Shown: positions 22,511-30,641 of the stretch, in pieces
How the letters are laid out: every line of letters begins with the position of its first letter
How positions within the stretch are numbered: position 1 is the first letter of the stretch
Made by a program: the position numbers and the translations under genes
The notes under the pieces: generated by a model
The model's input: the letters and a program-made list of their open reading frames with translations, nothing else
Database searches by the model: none
Told to the model about the DNA's origin: nothing
Assembly: GCA_948874605.1 (NCBI GenBank)
Contig: CAQRXS010000004.1
Span: forward strand, 1 to 33,352
DNA: 33,352 bases
Reading direction: 5' to 3'
Origin: an uncultured Bacilli bacterium
Lineage (GTDB): Bacteria; Bacillota_I; Bacilli_A; RF39; UBA660

Positions 22511-23026
22511 ATGAATTATATTGTTACAAGAATTGTTGTTGGCGAACTTCATACAAATTGTTATGTTGTGGTAAACTCTAAAAAAGAAGCTCTTATTATT
22601 GATCCTGGAGATGAAGCTGGTAAAATTATAGAAGCTGCTTCTTCTTATAAAATTGTTGGTATTTTGGTAACACATTTTCATTTTGATCATATTGGGGCTT
22701 TAGAGGAACTTGAATATTATTTTTCTTTAAAGGCAAATCAAAAATGCGATAATTTTGTTTATGAAGTTATAGAAACAAAAGGACATACGGAAGATTCTAT
22801 TAGTTTTTATTTTCCAAGTATTGGGTCTATATTTGTTGGAGATTTTATTTTCCGTCATGGGATTGGTCGAATGGATTTAGGTGGGAATGCTAAAGATATG
22901 AAAAAATCGATACAATCTTTTTGCAACCGATTTTCTAATGATCTTATCATATATCCTGGGCATGGCAGTGATACAACTTATGTGGAAGAATTTCCATTTT
23001 TAAAGTATTATGAAAAAACACTTTGA
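22511..23026 (+). CDS. Glyoxalase II-like metallo-beta-lactamase hydrolase, short
   Basis: 171-residue metallo-beta-lactamase-fold hydrolase of the YqgX/GloB-like group. Metal ligands in THFHFDHIG (H55, H57, D59, H60), a later GHTEDSISFYF, the bridging Asp in VGDFIF and a C-terminal PGHG. Relatives are about 205-215 residues; here the segment between HFHFDHIGALEEL and GHTED is about 40 residues shorter, possibly removing substrate-binding structure. The preferred ATG is 22511 (GAGG 8 nt upstream); an ATG at 22505 is too close to that site. The substrate is unknown; a thioester such as a lactoyl-thiol is likely by family. Confidence 0.82.
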   Translation: MNYIVTRIVVGELHTNCYVVVNSKKEALIIDPGDEAGKIIEAASSYKIVGILVTHFHFDHIGALEELEYYFSLKANQKCDNFVYEVIETKGHTEDSISFYFPSIGSIFVGDFIFRHGIGRMDLGGNAKDMKKSIQSFCNRFSNDLIIYPGHGSDTTYVEEFPFLKYYEKTL

Positions 23027-23042
23027 TTTTAATCAAAAGTGT
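23013..23042 (-). terminator. Terminator of gerQ, overlapping the hydrolase gene end
   Basis: On the minus strand ACACTTTTGATT pairs with AATCAAAGTGT (one bulge), then six T. The stem spans both convergent stop codons. Confidence 0.6.
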
Positions 23043-23385
23043 CAGAGTAATCAACATTATAATTGATTTTTTCATCAAATTCTACAAAATTTACATATAG
23101 CATTCTTATTAACCACCAATTTCCACTAGAAGGGTCTGATAAAATTAAGTGATCTCTTCCTGATTCTTCAATGGTTCCTGTATAAATTTTATCTCGCCAT
23201 TCGTTAGAATCTGGGTAAGATGCATAAACTTTTACTAGCTTGCCCTTATTTAATCTTAAAATATTTTCGATTAAACTTTGTTCTAATGTTAGTGGACTAC
23301 TATTTACATTTCCTGGAGGAGATATTACTTTGTTTGGATTCCCTGCATTAGGAAATGTTGGATTATTGAAAAAACTTCCGTTCAT
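23029..23385 (-). CDS. gerQ: GerQ-like spore coat protein
   Basis: 118-residue protein matching GerQ (YwdL), a spore inner-coat protein that B. subtilis cross-links by transglutaminase and that is needed for activity of the cortex-lytic enzyme CwlJ. The core reads SLIENILRLNKGKLVKVYASYPDSNEW...TGTIEESGRDHLILSDPSSGNWWLIRMLYVNFVEFDEKI, following the family pattern YIENILRLNRGK...GVIEAAGRDHIIISDP. The N-terminus is a short Asn/Pro/Gly-rich segment, much reduced compared with Bacillus (181 residues). Ribosome site AGAGGTG. No other spore gene is seen in the window. Confidence 0.85.
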   Translation of the reverse strand: MNGSFFNNPTFPNAGNPNKVISPPGNVNSSPLTLEQSLIENILRLNKGKLVKVYASYPDSNEWRDKIYTGTIEESGRDHLILSDPSSGNWWLIRMLYVNFVEFDEKINYNVDYSDTFD

Positions 23386-23413
23386 ATTTTCACCTCTCTA
23401 CAGTTTATGAATG

Positions 23414-23442
23414 TTGCAAATCATTTAGAAGTCCGTTATAAT
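23414..23442 (+). promoter_or_regulatory. Promoter of the YitT-like gene
   Basis: TTGCAA (23414-23419), 17 nt, TATAAT (23437-23442). Confidence 0.65.
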
Positions 23443-23464
23443 TAGTTCGGAATAGAGGGATACT

Positions 23465-24358
23465 ATGGATTTTAAGAAAATTCAAGAAGTTATTCAAAAA
23501 AAAGATTTGTTTCCAAGAATAGTTATGCTTGTTTTTGGAGTTTTACTGCTTGCATTAAATTATAATTTATTTTTATTGCCCAATCATTTAGTTATTGGTG
23601 GGACTACTGGACTATCCATTGTTCTTGAAAGTTTATTTGGATGGAATCCTAATGTTGTTTTATATATTTTTACTGCTATTTTAATGATTGTTAGTTTTTT
23701 ATTTTTAGGAGCTAAACAGACAAGTGCTTCTATTGTAGGCAGTATTTTATATCCCTTTTTTGTTACATTGACTTCTCCTCTTGCAACATTGTTACAACAA
23801 TATATTCATTTTGATAATGTTATCCTTCTTATTTTAGCAGTTGGTTTCTTATTTGGGGTAGCAAATGGAATTATTTATAAGGTTGGTTTTGATACGGGTG
23901 GTTCGGATATCATTATGAGAATTCTTCATAAATATTTCCATATGCCAGAAGGAAAAAGCTCTTTTGTTACACAAATTCTTATTATTTTATTTGGTGGTCT
24001 TGTATTTGGAGTTAATAATTTGATTTATGCTCTTCTTATTTTAATTATTTATACTACAATTGTTGATAAAATTATTATTGGTATTTCGGACTCTAAATTA
24101 TTTTTTATTTATACGAAGCACTTTGAGACGGTTGAAAAATATATTTTAAATGAATTACATACAGGAGTAACTATTTTGGAAACAGAAGGAGGATACACAA
24201 AAGAAAAAAATAATTTATTAATGTGTGTTGTTCCAAATAAAGATTATTATTTGTTTAAAGAAGTGGTATTAGAAATTGATCCACATGCTTTTTTGATTAT
24301 TAATGATTGTTATGAAGTTCGAGGCGGGATGAAAAGGCAAAATGTTTTGTTTCATTAA
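23465..24358 (+). CDS. YitT family membrane protein (DUF161-DUF2179)
   Basis: 297-residue integral membrane protein with five or six hydrophobic helices (RIVMLVFGVLLLALNYNLFLLP; VVLYIFTAILMIVSFLFLG; VILLILAVGFLFGVANGIIY; FVTQILIILFGGLVFGVNNLIYALLILIIYTTIV). The family signature is HLVIGGTTGLSIVLESLFGWNPN, with a second FDTGGSDIIMRIL. The cytoplasmic C-terminal DUF2179 domain runs from FFIYTKHFETVEKYILNEL to NDCYEVRGG. Transport or regulatory role is suspected but unproven. Single-gene unit with a terminator at 24361-24393. Confidence 0.9.
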   Translation: MDFKKIQEVIQKKDLFPRIVMLVFGVLLLALNYNLFLLPNHLVIGGTTGLSIVLESLFGWNPNVVLYIFTAILMIVSFLFLGAKQTSASIVGSILYPFFVTLTSPLATLLQQYIHFDNVILLILAVGFLFGVANGIIYKVGFDTGGSDIIMRILHKYFHMPEGKSSFVTQILIILFGGLVFGVNNLIYALLILIIYTTIVDKIIIGISDSKLFFIYTKHFETVEKYILNELHTGVTILETEGGYTKEKNNLLMCVVPNKDYYLFKEVVLEIDPHAFLIINDCYEVRGGMKRQNVLFH

Positions 24359-24360
24359 TT

Positions 24361-24393
24361 AAACATAGTTTAACTAAAAATTATGTTTTTTTT
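24361..24393 (+). terminator. Terminator after the YitT-like gene
   Basis: AAACATA (24361-24367) pairs with TATGTTT (24382-24388), T run 24386-24393. Confidence 0.6.
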
Positions 24394-24409
24394 GAGCCTA
24401 AATTTACCA

Positions 24410-24438
24410 TTTATATAAAATATAAAGTATGATATAAT
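24410..24438 (+). promoter_or_regulatory. Promoter of the ftsEX operon
   Basis: TTTATA (24410-24415), 17 nt, TGA-TATAAT with -10 at 24433-24438 (extended -10). An in-frame ATG at 24437 falls in the -10, so it cannot be the ftsE start. Confidence 0.6.
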
Positions 24439-24466
24439 GAAGACCAAGATAAGAGGTGGAAGTAAA

Positions 24467-25180
24467 GTGAAGTTAATTAAGGTAGAACATGCCTATAAAG
24501 TTTATAAGAATGGTACTACCGCGGTTGCTGATTTAAGTGTGACGATTGACAAAGGCGAGTTTGTTTTTGTAATTGGAACTACTGGTTCTGGAAAATCGAC
24601 ATTTATAAAAATGCTATATCGAGAAGAAAAACCTACGAAAGGTAGTGTAATCGTTGGTGGAATTGATGTTGCGAGATTACGTAATTCTAAAGTATATAAA
24701 TTAAGACGAAAGTTAGGAGTTGTATTCCAAGATTTTAAATTATTGCCAAAGCTTACGATATATGAAAATGTGGCTTTTGCTTTGGAAATTTTGGGACTTC
24801 CAAATGATGAAATTCGTCCGAAGGTTTTAAAGGCAATTGAAGCAGTGGGTCTTAAAGAAAAGGTAAGAAATTTGCCAAGTGAATTGTCTGGTGGAGAACA
24901 ACAACGTGTTGCTATTGCTAGAGCGATTGTAAATGATCCTAAATTGCTTATTTGTGATGAACCTACTGGAAATTTAGATCCTGATACTTCAAAAGAAATT
25001 ATGGGTATTCTTAATAGTATTAATAAAGAACTTGGAACAACTATTATAATGGCAACTCATGATAAAGAACTTGTTAATAAAATGAAAAAGCGAGTACTTG
25101 TGATTGAAAATGGAGTTCTTGCAAGTGATACGAAGAAAGGAAGTTATAAAGTACATGAGAATGTTAAGAATTCTAAGTAG
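24467..25180 (+). CDS. ftsE: Cell-division ABC transporter ATPase FtsE
   Basis: 237-residue ABC ATPase that with FtsX converts ATP hydrolysis into activation of peptidoglycan hydrolases outside the membrane. Walker A GTTGSGKST (37-45), Q-loop VVFQDFKLLPKLTIYENVAF, signature LSGGEQQRVAIARA, Walker B LLICDEPTGNLDP and H-loop ATHDKE. The start is GTG at 24467, with AGAGGTGG 7-8 nt upstream; the promoter excludes the ATG at 24437. It overlaps ftsX by 26 nt. First gene of ftsE-ftsX-M23. Confidence 0.95.
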   Translation: MKLIKVEHAYKVYKNGTTAVADLSVTIDKGEFVFVIGTTGSGKSTFIKMLYREEKPTKGSVIVGGIDVARLRNSKVYKLRRKLGVVFQDFKLLPKLTIYENVAFALEILGLPNDEIRPKVLKAIEAVGLKEKVRNLPSELSGGEQQRVAIARAIVNDPKLLICDEPTGNLDPDTSKEIMGILNSINKELGTTIIMATHDKELVNKMKKRVLVIENGVLASDTKKGSYKVHENVKNSK

Positions 25181-26048
25181 AAATATTCGTGATTCTTTTA
25201 AAAGTGTATTCCGTAATTTTTCTTTGTCAATGGCTTCTATTTTGTGTACAACAATCACATTGATTTTGGTAGCCATCTCATTATTTTTATCATATAATGT
25301 GCGTGAGGTTACCTCGAGACTTGAAAGAGAACTTACGATTGTAGTATATTTAAAAAAAGAAACAACAGAAATTGAAAAACAGAGACTTTTAGACAATTTG
25401 ACAACGATGCCAACCGTTGCGAGTCATACATTAAAATCAAAAGATGAGTGGATGGCAGAGATGAAAAAGGATAGCGATACTCTAAAAGTTACGCTTGAAT
25501 ATTTGGAAGATAATCCTCTTTTGGATTCTGTTATAGTTACAGTGAATGATGTTAAAGATTTAAAAGAAACAGCGGATAAATTGCGTACTTATTCGTTTGT
25601 GAGTAGTGCTGAGTTTGGCGAAGGAATGGTTGAAAATATCATTGGTATATTTGATGCGATTAGTGTTGGAACATTTGGCGCGGTTATAGCTTTGGTTTTA
25701 GTTACATCATTTTTAATTAGTAATACGATTAAATTGACTATTTTTTCTAGAAAAACAGAAATAGAAATTATGAGGCTTGTAGGGGCAAGTAACCATTCTA
25801 TTCGTTTACCTTTTATTTTTGAAGGTTTTATTCTAGGTGTCCTTGGAAGTATTGTACCAATTCTTTTAAGTATTTATGGTTACACAATCTTATTTAATAA
25901 AACAGGTGGATATGTTTTCACTAAAATTATTACGCTTGTCGAGCCATTCCCATTTGTGTTTGCAGTCTCTGGTATTTTAATATTAATTGGTTCTTTAGTC
26001 GGAATGTTTGGTTCTTGGAGAGCAGTTAGAAAGTATTTGAAGATATGA
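25155..26048 (+). CDS. ftsX: Cell-division protein FtsX
   Basis: 297-residue membrane partner of FtsE: one N-terminal helix (SMASILCTTITLILVAISLFLSYNV), a roughly 120-residue extracellular domain that contacts hydrolases or their activators (ELTIVVYLKKETTEIEKQRLLDNL), then three C-terminal helices (FGAVIALVLVTSFLISNTIKLTIF; GFILGVLGSIVPILLSIYGYTIL; FVFAVSGILILIGSLVGMFG). The ATG at 25155 gives the standard length; AAAGGAAG lies about 11 nt upstream. It overlaps ftsE at its start and the M23 gene (ATGA) at its end. Confidence 0.94.
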   Translation: MRMLRILSRNIRDSFKSVFRNFSLSMASILCTTITLILVAISLFLSYNVREVTSRLERELTIVVYLKKETTEIEKQRLLDNLTTMPTVASHTLKSKDEWMAEMKKDSDTLKVTLEYLEDNPLLDSVIVTVNDVKDLKETADKLRTYSFVSSAEFGEGMVENIIGIFDAISVGTFGAVIALVLVTSFLISNTIKLTIFSRKTEIEIMRLVGASNHSIRLPFIFEGFILGVLGSIVPILLSIYGYTILFNKTGGYVFTKIITLVEPFPFVFAVSGILILIGSLVGMFGSWRAVRKYLKI

Positions 26049-27349
26049 TGAAAAAATATATTGGAATTGCTGTAACTTTCCTGTTCTTATTTCTTCCTAC
26101 AGTAAATGCTTCAAATAAACAAACACTCGGAGAGTTGAAACAAGAATATCAAAATAAATTGAATGAAAAAGCAGCAAATGATAGTAAGACGCAGGCGGCT
26201 AAGGATGAAATAGCTCGTAATGAAGCTGCGGTGAGGCAAGCGGAGGCTGATATTCATGAGGCCGAAGCACAGCAACAGAAAGTAGAACTAGATATTGATG
26301 AATCAAATAGAAAAATTGAGGAATCAAATAAGAAAATTGAAGAATCAGAAAAAAAGATTGTTGAATTAAAAAATGAAGTTCAAAGTTTGCTTTTATATCT
26401 TCAACAAATGAGAAGTGAAAATGCTTATGTTGAATATGTTAGTGGTGCTTCTACTATTACCGATATGATTATGCGAATTGCAACGATTGAGCAAGTGACT
26501 GACTATATTCAAGGAAATATGGATGCGTTGGAAGCTGAAATCAAAGCTTTGGAAGAAGAAGTGCAGGCTTTAGAGGCTGAGAAAAAACGTAATGAAGAAT
26601 TAAGAGCTGAATTAATTGAAAAGCAAAGACAATTAGAAATTCAAGCGGCTAAATATAAGCAAGTAATTCAGTCAAAGTATAATGATATTGCTAGTTATGA
26701 TAAATATGCATTGGATATTAATACCCAGGTAAAGTCTTTAAAAACAAAACTAGATGCAGCGGAAAAGAATTGTGCAAAGTATGCTTCAAGTAAAGGGGAC
26801 TCCGCGATTATTAGCGAAGACTGTATTGAGAAAAGATCTGACGGAACAGTTATTATTGAAAATAGTGAATGGTTAAAACCCTTAAATTCAGGAATTATTA
26901 CTAGTGAAGTTGCTTACCGATGGGGAAGTTATCACAATGCTCTTGATATCGGTGGTAATGCTGAGGGTACACCTGTATATGCTGCGGCTGCTGGAGTTGT
27001 TTCAGGTAAAATTGATCGTTATAGTTGTGGGGGAAATATGCTTTATATTGATGTTACAGTAAATGGTCAAGCATATACAACTTATTATTATCATCTACTT
27101 AGGTTTAATGTTAATGTAGGTGATATTGTGACACAAGACACGATTATTGGTTATGTTGGTGGATATACGACAGCTAGTGCCTATGGTGGTTATGATAATT
27201 GTTCAACTGGACCTCATTTGCATTTTGGAGTAGCACGTGGTTATTATAATGGTTATTCTGTACCAAGTTCAAATGTAATCGTGCCACCTGGATTTCCAAA
27301 TCAATATATGTGGAGATTCTATTCTAGAAATCAAATGTATGTAGGTTAA
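26045..27349 (+). CDS. Secreted coiled-coil M23 peptidase (EnvC/PcsB-like), FtsEX partner
   Basis: 434-residue wall hydrolase. A cleavable signal (KKYIGIAVTFLFLFLPTVNAS), two long coiled-coil stretches rich in Glu, Lys, Ala and Gln (about 25-120 and 155-250), a linker, and a C-terminal M23 domain. All catalytic residues are kept: H297-x3-D301, H350 and H391-x-H393 (HLHFG), so unlike E. coli EnvC it should be an active endopeptidase. The architecture parallels pneumococcal PcsB and Bacillus CwlO, hydrolases regulated by FtsEX, but with M23 in place of CHAP or NlpC/P60. Its start overlaps ftsX (ATGA), and it ends the operon at a strong terminator. Confidence 0.92.
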   Translation: MMKKYIGIAVTFLFLFLPTVNASNKQTLGELKQEYQNKLNEKAANDSKTQAAKDEIARNEAAVRQAEADIHEAEAQQQKVELDIDESNRKIEESNKKIEESEKKIVELKNEVQSLLLYLQQMRSENAYVEYVSGASTITDMIMRIATIEQVTDYIQGNMDALEAEIKALEEEVQALEAEKKRNEELRAELIEKQRQLEIQAAKYKQVIQSKYNDIASYDKYALDINTQVKSLKTKLDAAEKNCAKYASSKGDSAIISEDCIEKRSDGTVIIENSEWLKPLNSGIITSEVAYRWGSYHNALDIGGNAEGTPVYAAAAGVVSGKIDRYSCGGNMLYIDVTVNGQAYTTYYYHLLRFNVNVGDIVTQDTIIGYVGGYTTASAYGGYDNCSTGPHLHFGVARGYYNGYSVPSSNVIVPPGFPNQYMWRFYSRNQMYVG

Positions 27350-27369
27350 AATATTTTTAATTATTTTAG

Positions 27370-27405
27370 ATTGTTGGCAAAGCATTATTGTCAGCAATTT
27401 TTTTT
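27370..27405 (+). terminator. Terminator of the ftsEX-M23 operon
   Basis: 11-bp stem ATTGTTGGCAA (27370-27380) / TTGTCAGCAAT (27388-27398) with two G-U pairs, 7-nt loop, T run 27398-27405. Confidence 0.8.
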
Positions 27406-27419
27406 AAATTTGTTGTTGA

Positions 27420-27447
27420 TTGACAAACTTACTCAATATGATAGAAT
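27420..27447 (+). promoter_or_regulatory. Promoter of the repeat-protein locus
   Basis: TTGACA (27420-27425), 16 nt, TGA-TAGAAT with -10 at 27442-27447 (extended -10). An intact promoter for a damaged gene suggests recent decay or retained expression. Confidence 0.6.
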
Positions 27448-27471
27448 ATATGACTAAAAGGGAGAGATGCT

Positions 27472-27768
27472 ATGTATCCAGATGAAATTACAAAGATAAA
27501 AAGATTATTGAAACAAAGAAATTTAGAACATTTACAATGCGAATCACTTTTCAAAAGGTCGTATGCTCAAGTATTAGAAATTTTGAATTTACCATATTGG
27601 AAAGAGACAGACCAAGAAGGAAATTTAATTTTTAAAGATCTATTAACTCCAAATATATGGAATAGTAATTCAAAGCAAGTCGAAGCAATATTAGAGTTGC
27701 CATATTGGACAGAGACAGACCAAGAAGGGAATTTAATCTTTAAAGATTTATTAACCCCAACAATTTAG
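27472..27768 (+). pseudogene. 36-aa-repeat protein, N-terminal part before an amber codon
   Basis: N-terminal 98 residues of a tandem-repeat protein, interrupted by TAG at 27766-27768. The same position in other repeat copies is TGG (TP-T-I-W), so a single G-to-A change explains the stop. Ribosome site GGGAGAG and a near-consensus promoter precede the ATG. The first 35 residues (MYPDEITKIKRLLKQRNLEH) form a helical cap. Expression would make a short cap plus one repeat and part of another. The reading frame continues intact beyond the stop to 28677. Confidence 0.75.
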
Positions 27769-28374
27769 CATAGTAATGTTGACCAAATCAAAGCAATATT
27801 AGACTTATCTTATTGGATGGATACAGATAAAAAAGGGAATTTAATCTTTAAAGACTTATTAACTCCAAATATTTGGAGTAGTAATTCAAAGCAAGTCGAA
27901 GCAATATTAGACTTATCTTATTGGACAGAGACAGACAAAGAAGGAAATTTAATCTTTAAAGATTTATTAACCCCAACAATTTGGAAATGTAATGTTAAGC
28001 AAATTAAAGCAATATTAGGCTTATCCTATTGGACAAAGACAGACAAAGAAGGGAATTTAATCTTTAAAAACTTATTAACTCCAAATATTTGGAATAGTAG
28101 TTCAGAGCAAGTCAAAGCAATATTAGAATTATCCTATTGGACCAAGACAGACAAAGAAGGAAATTTAATCTTTAAAAACTTATTAACTCCAAATATTTGG
28201 AGTAGTAATGTTAATCAAGTCAAAGCAATATTAGACTTATCCTATTGGAAAGATACAGATAAAGATGGGAATTTAATTTATAAAGATTTATTAACCCCAA
28301 CAATTTGGAGTAGTAATGCTGATCAGATTCAAGCAATATTAGACTTACCATATTGGAATGTCCCAATATATAAA
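27637..28374 (+). repeat. Tandem 108-bp repeat array (about seven units)
   Basis: Units begin at 27637, 27745, 27853, 27961, 28069 and 28177, each 108 bp; a shortened seventh unit (90 bp) runs 28285-28374. The protein consensus per unit is (D/N)LLTPxIWxxNxxQVxAILxL(S/P)YWxxTDxEGNLIFK. Units 1-4 alternate between TPN and TPT types, which suggests duplication of a 216-bp dimer. DNA identity is high, so the array is young or homogenised. Confidence 0.9.
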
Positions 28375-28677
28375 CACTTATTAACGCCTAGTATTTGGAG
28401 TATAAAGCCAAAACGAATAACAGAGTGTATAGAGACATTAGAAGCCTATGGCTTAGAACGATTTATTAGCTCTAGTATTTTGAAAAAATCAAAAAAGCAA
28501 ATAATTGCATTAATTAGTTATTTAATAGATAAAAATATACTAATTGTAATAGAGGAAAAATTAAATCTAATATTTAATATGGCGCCTTGTGTTATGAAGG
28601 AAAAATATAATATTAATTTAAAAGATTTAGTAGAAAAATATAAAGAGGAAAAACCGTTAAAGTTATGTTTGTGTTAG
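27817..28677 (+). pseudogene. 36-aa-repeat protein, downstream part after the amber codon
   Basis: Same frame as 27472-27768, continuing the repeats after the TAG. ATG at 27817 is inside a repeat and has no ribosome site, so separate expression is doubtful. After the last repeat the sequence changes to degenerate helical units (HLLTPSIWSIKPKRITECIETLEAYG; SSSILKKSKKQIIALISYLIDKNI), a pattern like an alpha-helical solenoid; mTERF-like motifs are possible but unproven. It ends at TAG 28675-28677, after LCLC, where a one-base slip at AAAAA (28649-28653) would instead join it to the next frame. Confidence 0.7.
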
Positions 28678-28949
28678 AAAAATATTTAGAAAAAGATGAT
28701 ATAGAACAAATTTTAGATACATTTGATTCTAGTTTGTTAGAAAAATTGAATCATGAAAATTTACTTAAGATTCTTAATTATTTATTAGAACAAAAAATAT
28801 CATTTTGGAGAGATATATTAATCTATTATTTAGATCTTTGCTTATTAGACGCGAAGGATTTTATTGATAAATTTGAGAAGTTAAAAGAAAAATATAGTAT
28901 CGAAGCAATTGAAGAAGACTTATCTGTATTAGAAAAAATGAATATATAA
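28665..28949 (+). pseudogene. C-terminal part of the repeat protein, frameshifted
   Basis: 94 residues, all helical and acidic (EKYLEKDDIEQILDTFDSSL; WRDILIYYLDLCLLDAKDFI), the sort of end expected of a helical-repeat protein. It overlaps the preceding frame by 13 nt and lies in the -1 frame. The ATG at 28665 has no ribosome site. Adding one A to the run at 28649-28653, or a -1 slip there, would read EKTVKVMFVLEKY through into this frame. So it is probably the original C-terminus, separated by a deletion, unless programmed slippage restores it. Followed by a strong terminator. Confidence 0.6.
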
Positions 28950-28983
28950 AAAGAAAGAAAATATTTTTTATCTTTCTTTTTTT
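28948..28983 (+). terminator. Terminator of the repeat-protein locus
   Basis: AAAAAGAAAGA (28948-28958) pairs with TCTTTCTTTTT (28971-28981), T run to 28983. Confidence 0.75.
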
Positions 28984-29016
28984 GGTTCCTTTTTATATAA
29001 TAGATTCGGTGGTTTT

Positions 29017-29955
29017 ATGACTTTTTCAACAAAACTTAAAGATGAAATTTGCTCTATGTCAATAAATCGCTTAGAGATTGTTAGTGAACTTTCGGCGATT
29101 ATTCGGTTTGATGCTACAATTCAAGCAGAACGTATTGTTTTGACTTTTGAAAATGGCAGTGTTGCAAGACGTGTTTTTCGAGATATTAAAAGTTTATTTA
29201 ATATAGTTCCACATATTATTATAAGAAATCAAAAACGTTTACGAACGAAGCAAATTTATATTTTAGAAATTAAAGAATCTGCTGTAGAAATTTTAAATTC
29301 TTTGAATATTTGGAAGAATGGCTCTTATTTGGAGATGCTACGAGAGGCATTGTCTACACCTGAAGAGATGGCATCTTTTGTGCGAGGAGCTTTTTTAGTT
29401 GTTGGTTCTCTTAGTGATCCTTCGATGAGTGGATATCATTTAGAGTATGTAATTTCGAGAAGACAAGATGCTATTTTCTTAAATGAATTATTACATGAAA
29501 TGAAATTTGAAAGTAAGATTTTAGAAAGAAATAACAAATTTATGGTGTATTTAAAAAGTGCAGAAGAAATAAGTGATATGATACGTTTATTTCAAGCTCC
29601 TCAAAGTTTATTTTATTTTGAAGATATTCGGATTTATCGGGATCATAAAAATATGGTAAATCGTTTAAATAATTGCGAGCTTGCTAATCAGGAAAAAACG
29701 ACTTCTACTGGGCTTCGGCAATTAGCTGATATTGCATATTTAAAAGAAAATGATTTAGAAGGATTATTGGATGAGAAAGTTCAATTAGTAATGGAATATA
29801 GGCTTAAATATCCAGAGAGTTCTTTTCAGGAACTTGCTGATATTATCACCTTGGAAACCGATTATAAAATAGGGAAAAGTGGTATAAATCATCATTTTAT
29901 TAAAATCAAGAAATTAGTAGAACAACATAAATCTATAGAAAATAAAAATGTTTGA
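29017..29955 (+). CDS. whiA: DNA-binding protein WhiA
   Basis: 312-residue WhiA. The N-terminal half has the degenerate LAGLIDADG homing-endonuclease-like fold (FVRGAFLVVGSLSDPSMSGYHLEYVI), and the C-terminal half a helix-turn-helix (SSFQELADIITLETDYKIGKSGINHHFIKIKKL). Conserved in Gram-positives; a developmental regulator in Streptomyces, and linked to cell division and chromosome segregation in Bacillus. It usually follows rapZ and gluP-type genes, but here it stands alone. The starting MTFSTKLKDEIC is typical; a GGTGG ribosome site is upstream. Confidence 0.95.
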   Translation: MTFSTKLKDEICSMSINRLEIVSELSAIIRFDATIQAERIVLTFENGSVARRVFRDIKSLFNIVPHIIIRNQKRLRTKQIYILEIKESAVEILNSLNIWKNGSYLEMLREALSTPEEMASFVRGAFLVVGSLSDPSMSGYHLEYVISRRQDAIFLNELLHEMKFESKILERNNKFMVYLKSAEEISDMIRLFQAPQSLFYFEDIRIYRDHKNMVNRLNNCELANQEKTTSTGLRQLADIAYLKENDLEGLLDEKVQLVMEYRLKYPESSFQELADIITLETDYKIGKSGINHHFIKIKKLVEQHKSIENKNV

Positions 29956-29968
29956 TATGGAATCAAAC
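29943..29968 (-). terminator. Terminator between convergent whiA and clpP
   Basis: GTTTGAT (29950-29956) pairs with ATCAAAC (29962-29968). On the minus strand it is followed by ATTTTTATTTT, so it best serves clpP; it overlaps the whiA stop. Confidence 0.45.
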
Positions 29969-29971
29969 ACT

Positions 29972-30538
29972 TTATAAAATATTATCTATGATACCGTAAT
30001 TAAGAGCTTCTTCACTTGATAAATAGTGGTCTCTATCGGTATCTTTTTCAATTTGTTTTAATTGTTTTCCTGTATTAGAAGCTAATATTTTGTTTAGCTT
30101 TTCTTTCATTTTTAAGATTCTTTCACAAGCTATTTTCATGTCACTTGCTTGTCCTTCCATTCCACCTAATGGTTGATGAATCATAACATCAGCATTTTTT
30201 AGGGCACATCGTTTTCCTTTAGCTCCGCTAGAAAGAAGGAAAGCTGCCATGGAAGCTGCCATACCGACACATATGGTTTTGACGTCACTTTTTATATAAT
30301 TCATCGTGTCATAAATGGCCATGCCGCTTGTTACAGAACCGCCAGGACTATTGATATATAAATAAATATCCTCATTACTTTTCGCGTCTAAATATAGAAG
30401 TTCACTTATAATTAGATTAGCCATGGTATCATTAATCTCGCCTGTTAAAAAGATAATTCTATCTTCTAGCATTCTAGAATATAAATCGTAAGATACTTCT
30501 CTATTATTTGCTTTTTCTAATACTGTTGGTATAATCAT
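29972..30538 (-). CDS. clpP: ATP-dependent Clp protease proteolytic subunit
   Basis: 188-residue serine peptidase that forms the barrel chamber of ClpXP/ClpCP. Catalytic triad S96 (GMAASMAAF), H121 (VMIHQP) and D170 (KDTDRD) is complete; the N-terminal axial loop ([24 protein letters not shown]) and [20 protein letters not shown] helix are standard. Start ATG after TTAGGTG at 8 nt. Single-gene unit; a TATGAT -10 is seen upstream but no convincing -35 or CtsR operator. Confidence 0.97.
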   Translation of the reverse strand: MIIPTVLEKANNREVSYDLYSRMLEDRIIFLTGEINDTMANLIISELLYLDAKSNEDIYLYINSPGGSVTSGMAIYDTMNYIKSDVKTICVGMAASMAAFLLSSGAKGKRCALKNADVMIHQPLGGMEGQASDMKIACERILKMKEKLNKILASNTGKQLKQIEKDTDRDHYLSSEEALNYGIIDNIL

Positions 30539-30582
30539 ATTTTTTCACCTAATACTATCATAGTAAGATTTTGGAAAAACTA

Positions 30583-30611
30583 TTCAAAAAAATAAAAAGT
30601 TATGTTAAAAT
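30583..30611 (+). promoter_or_regulatory. Promoter of the uridine kinase-like gene
   Basis: TTCAAA (30583-30588), 17 nt, TGT then TAAAAT (30606-30611), an extended -10. Confidence 0.55.
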
Positions 30612-30641
30612 TGTTTTTAGAATAAAGGAGTTAGTGATGCT

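Noticed and set aside
27766..27768. TAG as a reassigned or read-through sense codon
   Set aside because: Other genes end at TAG here (ftsE, gap), and no recoding signal follows; a nonsense mutation is simpler.
27817..28677. Independent gene starting at the internal ATG
   Set aside because: The ATG is a Trp-to-Met-adjacent variation inside a repeat unit and has no ribosome site; the frame is simply the continuation after the amber codon.
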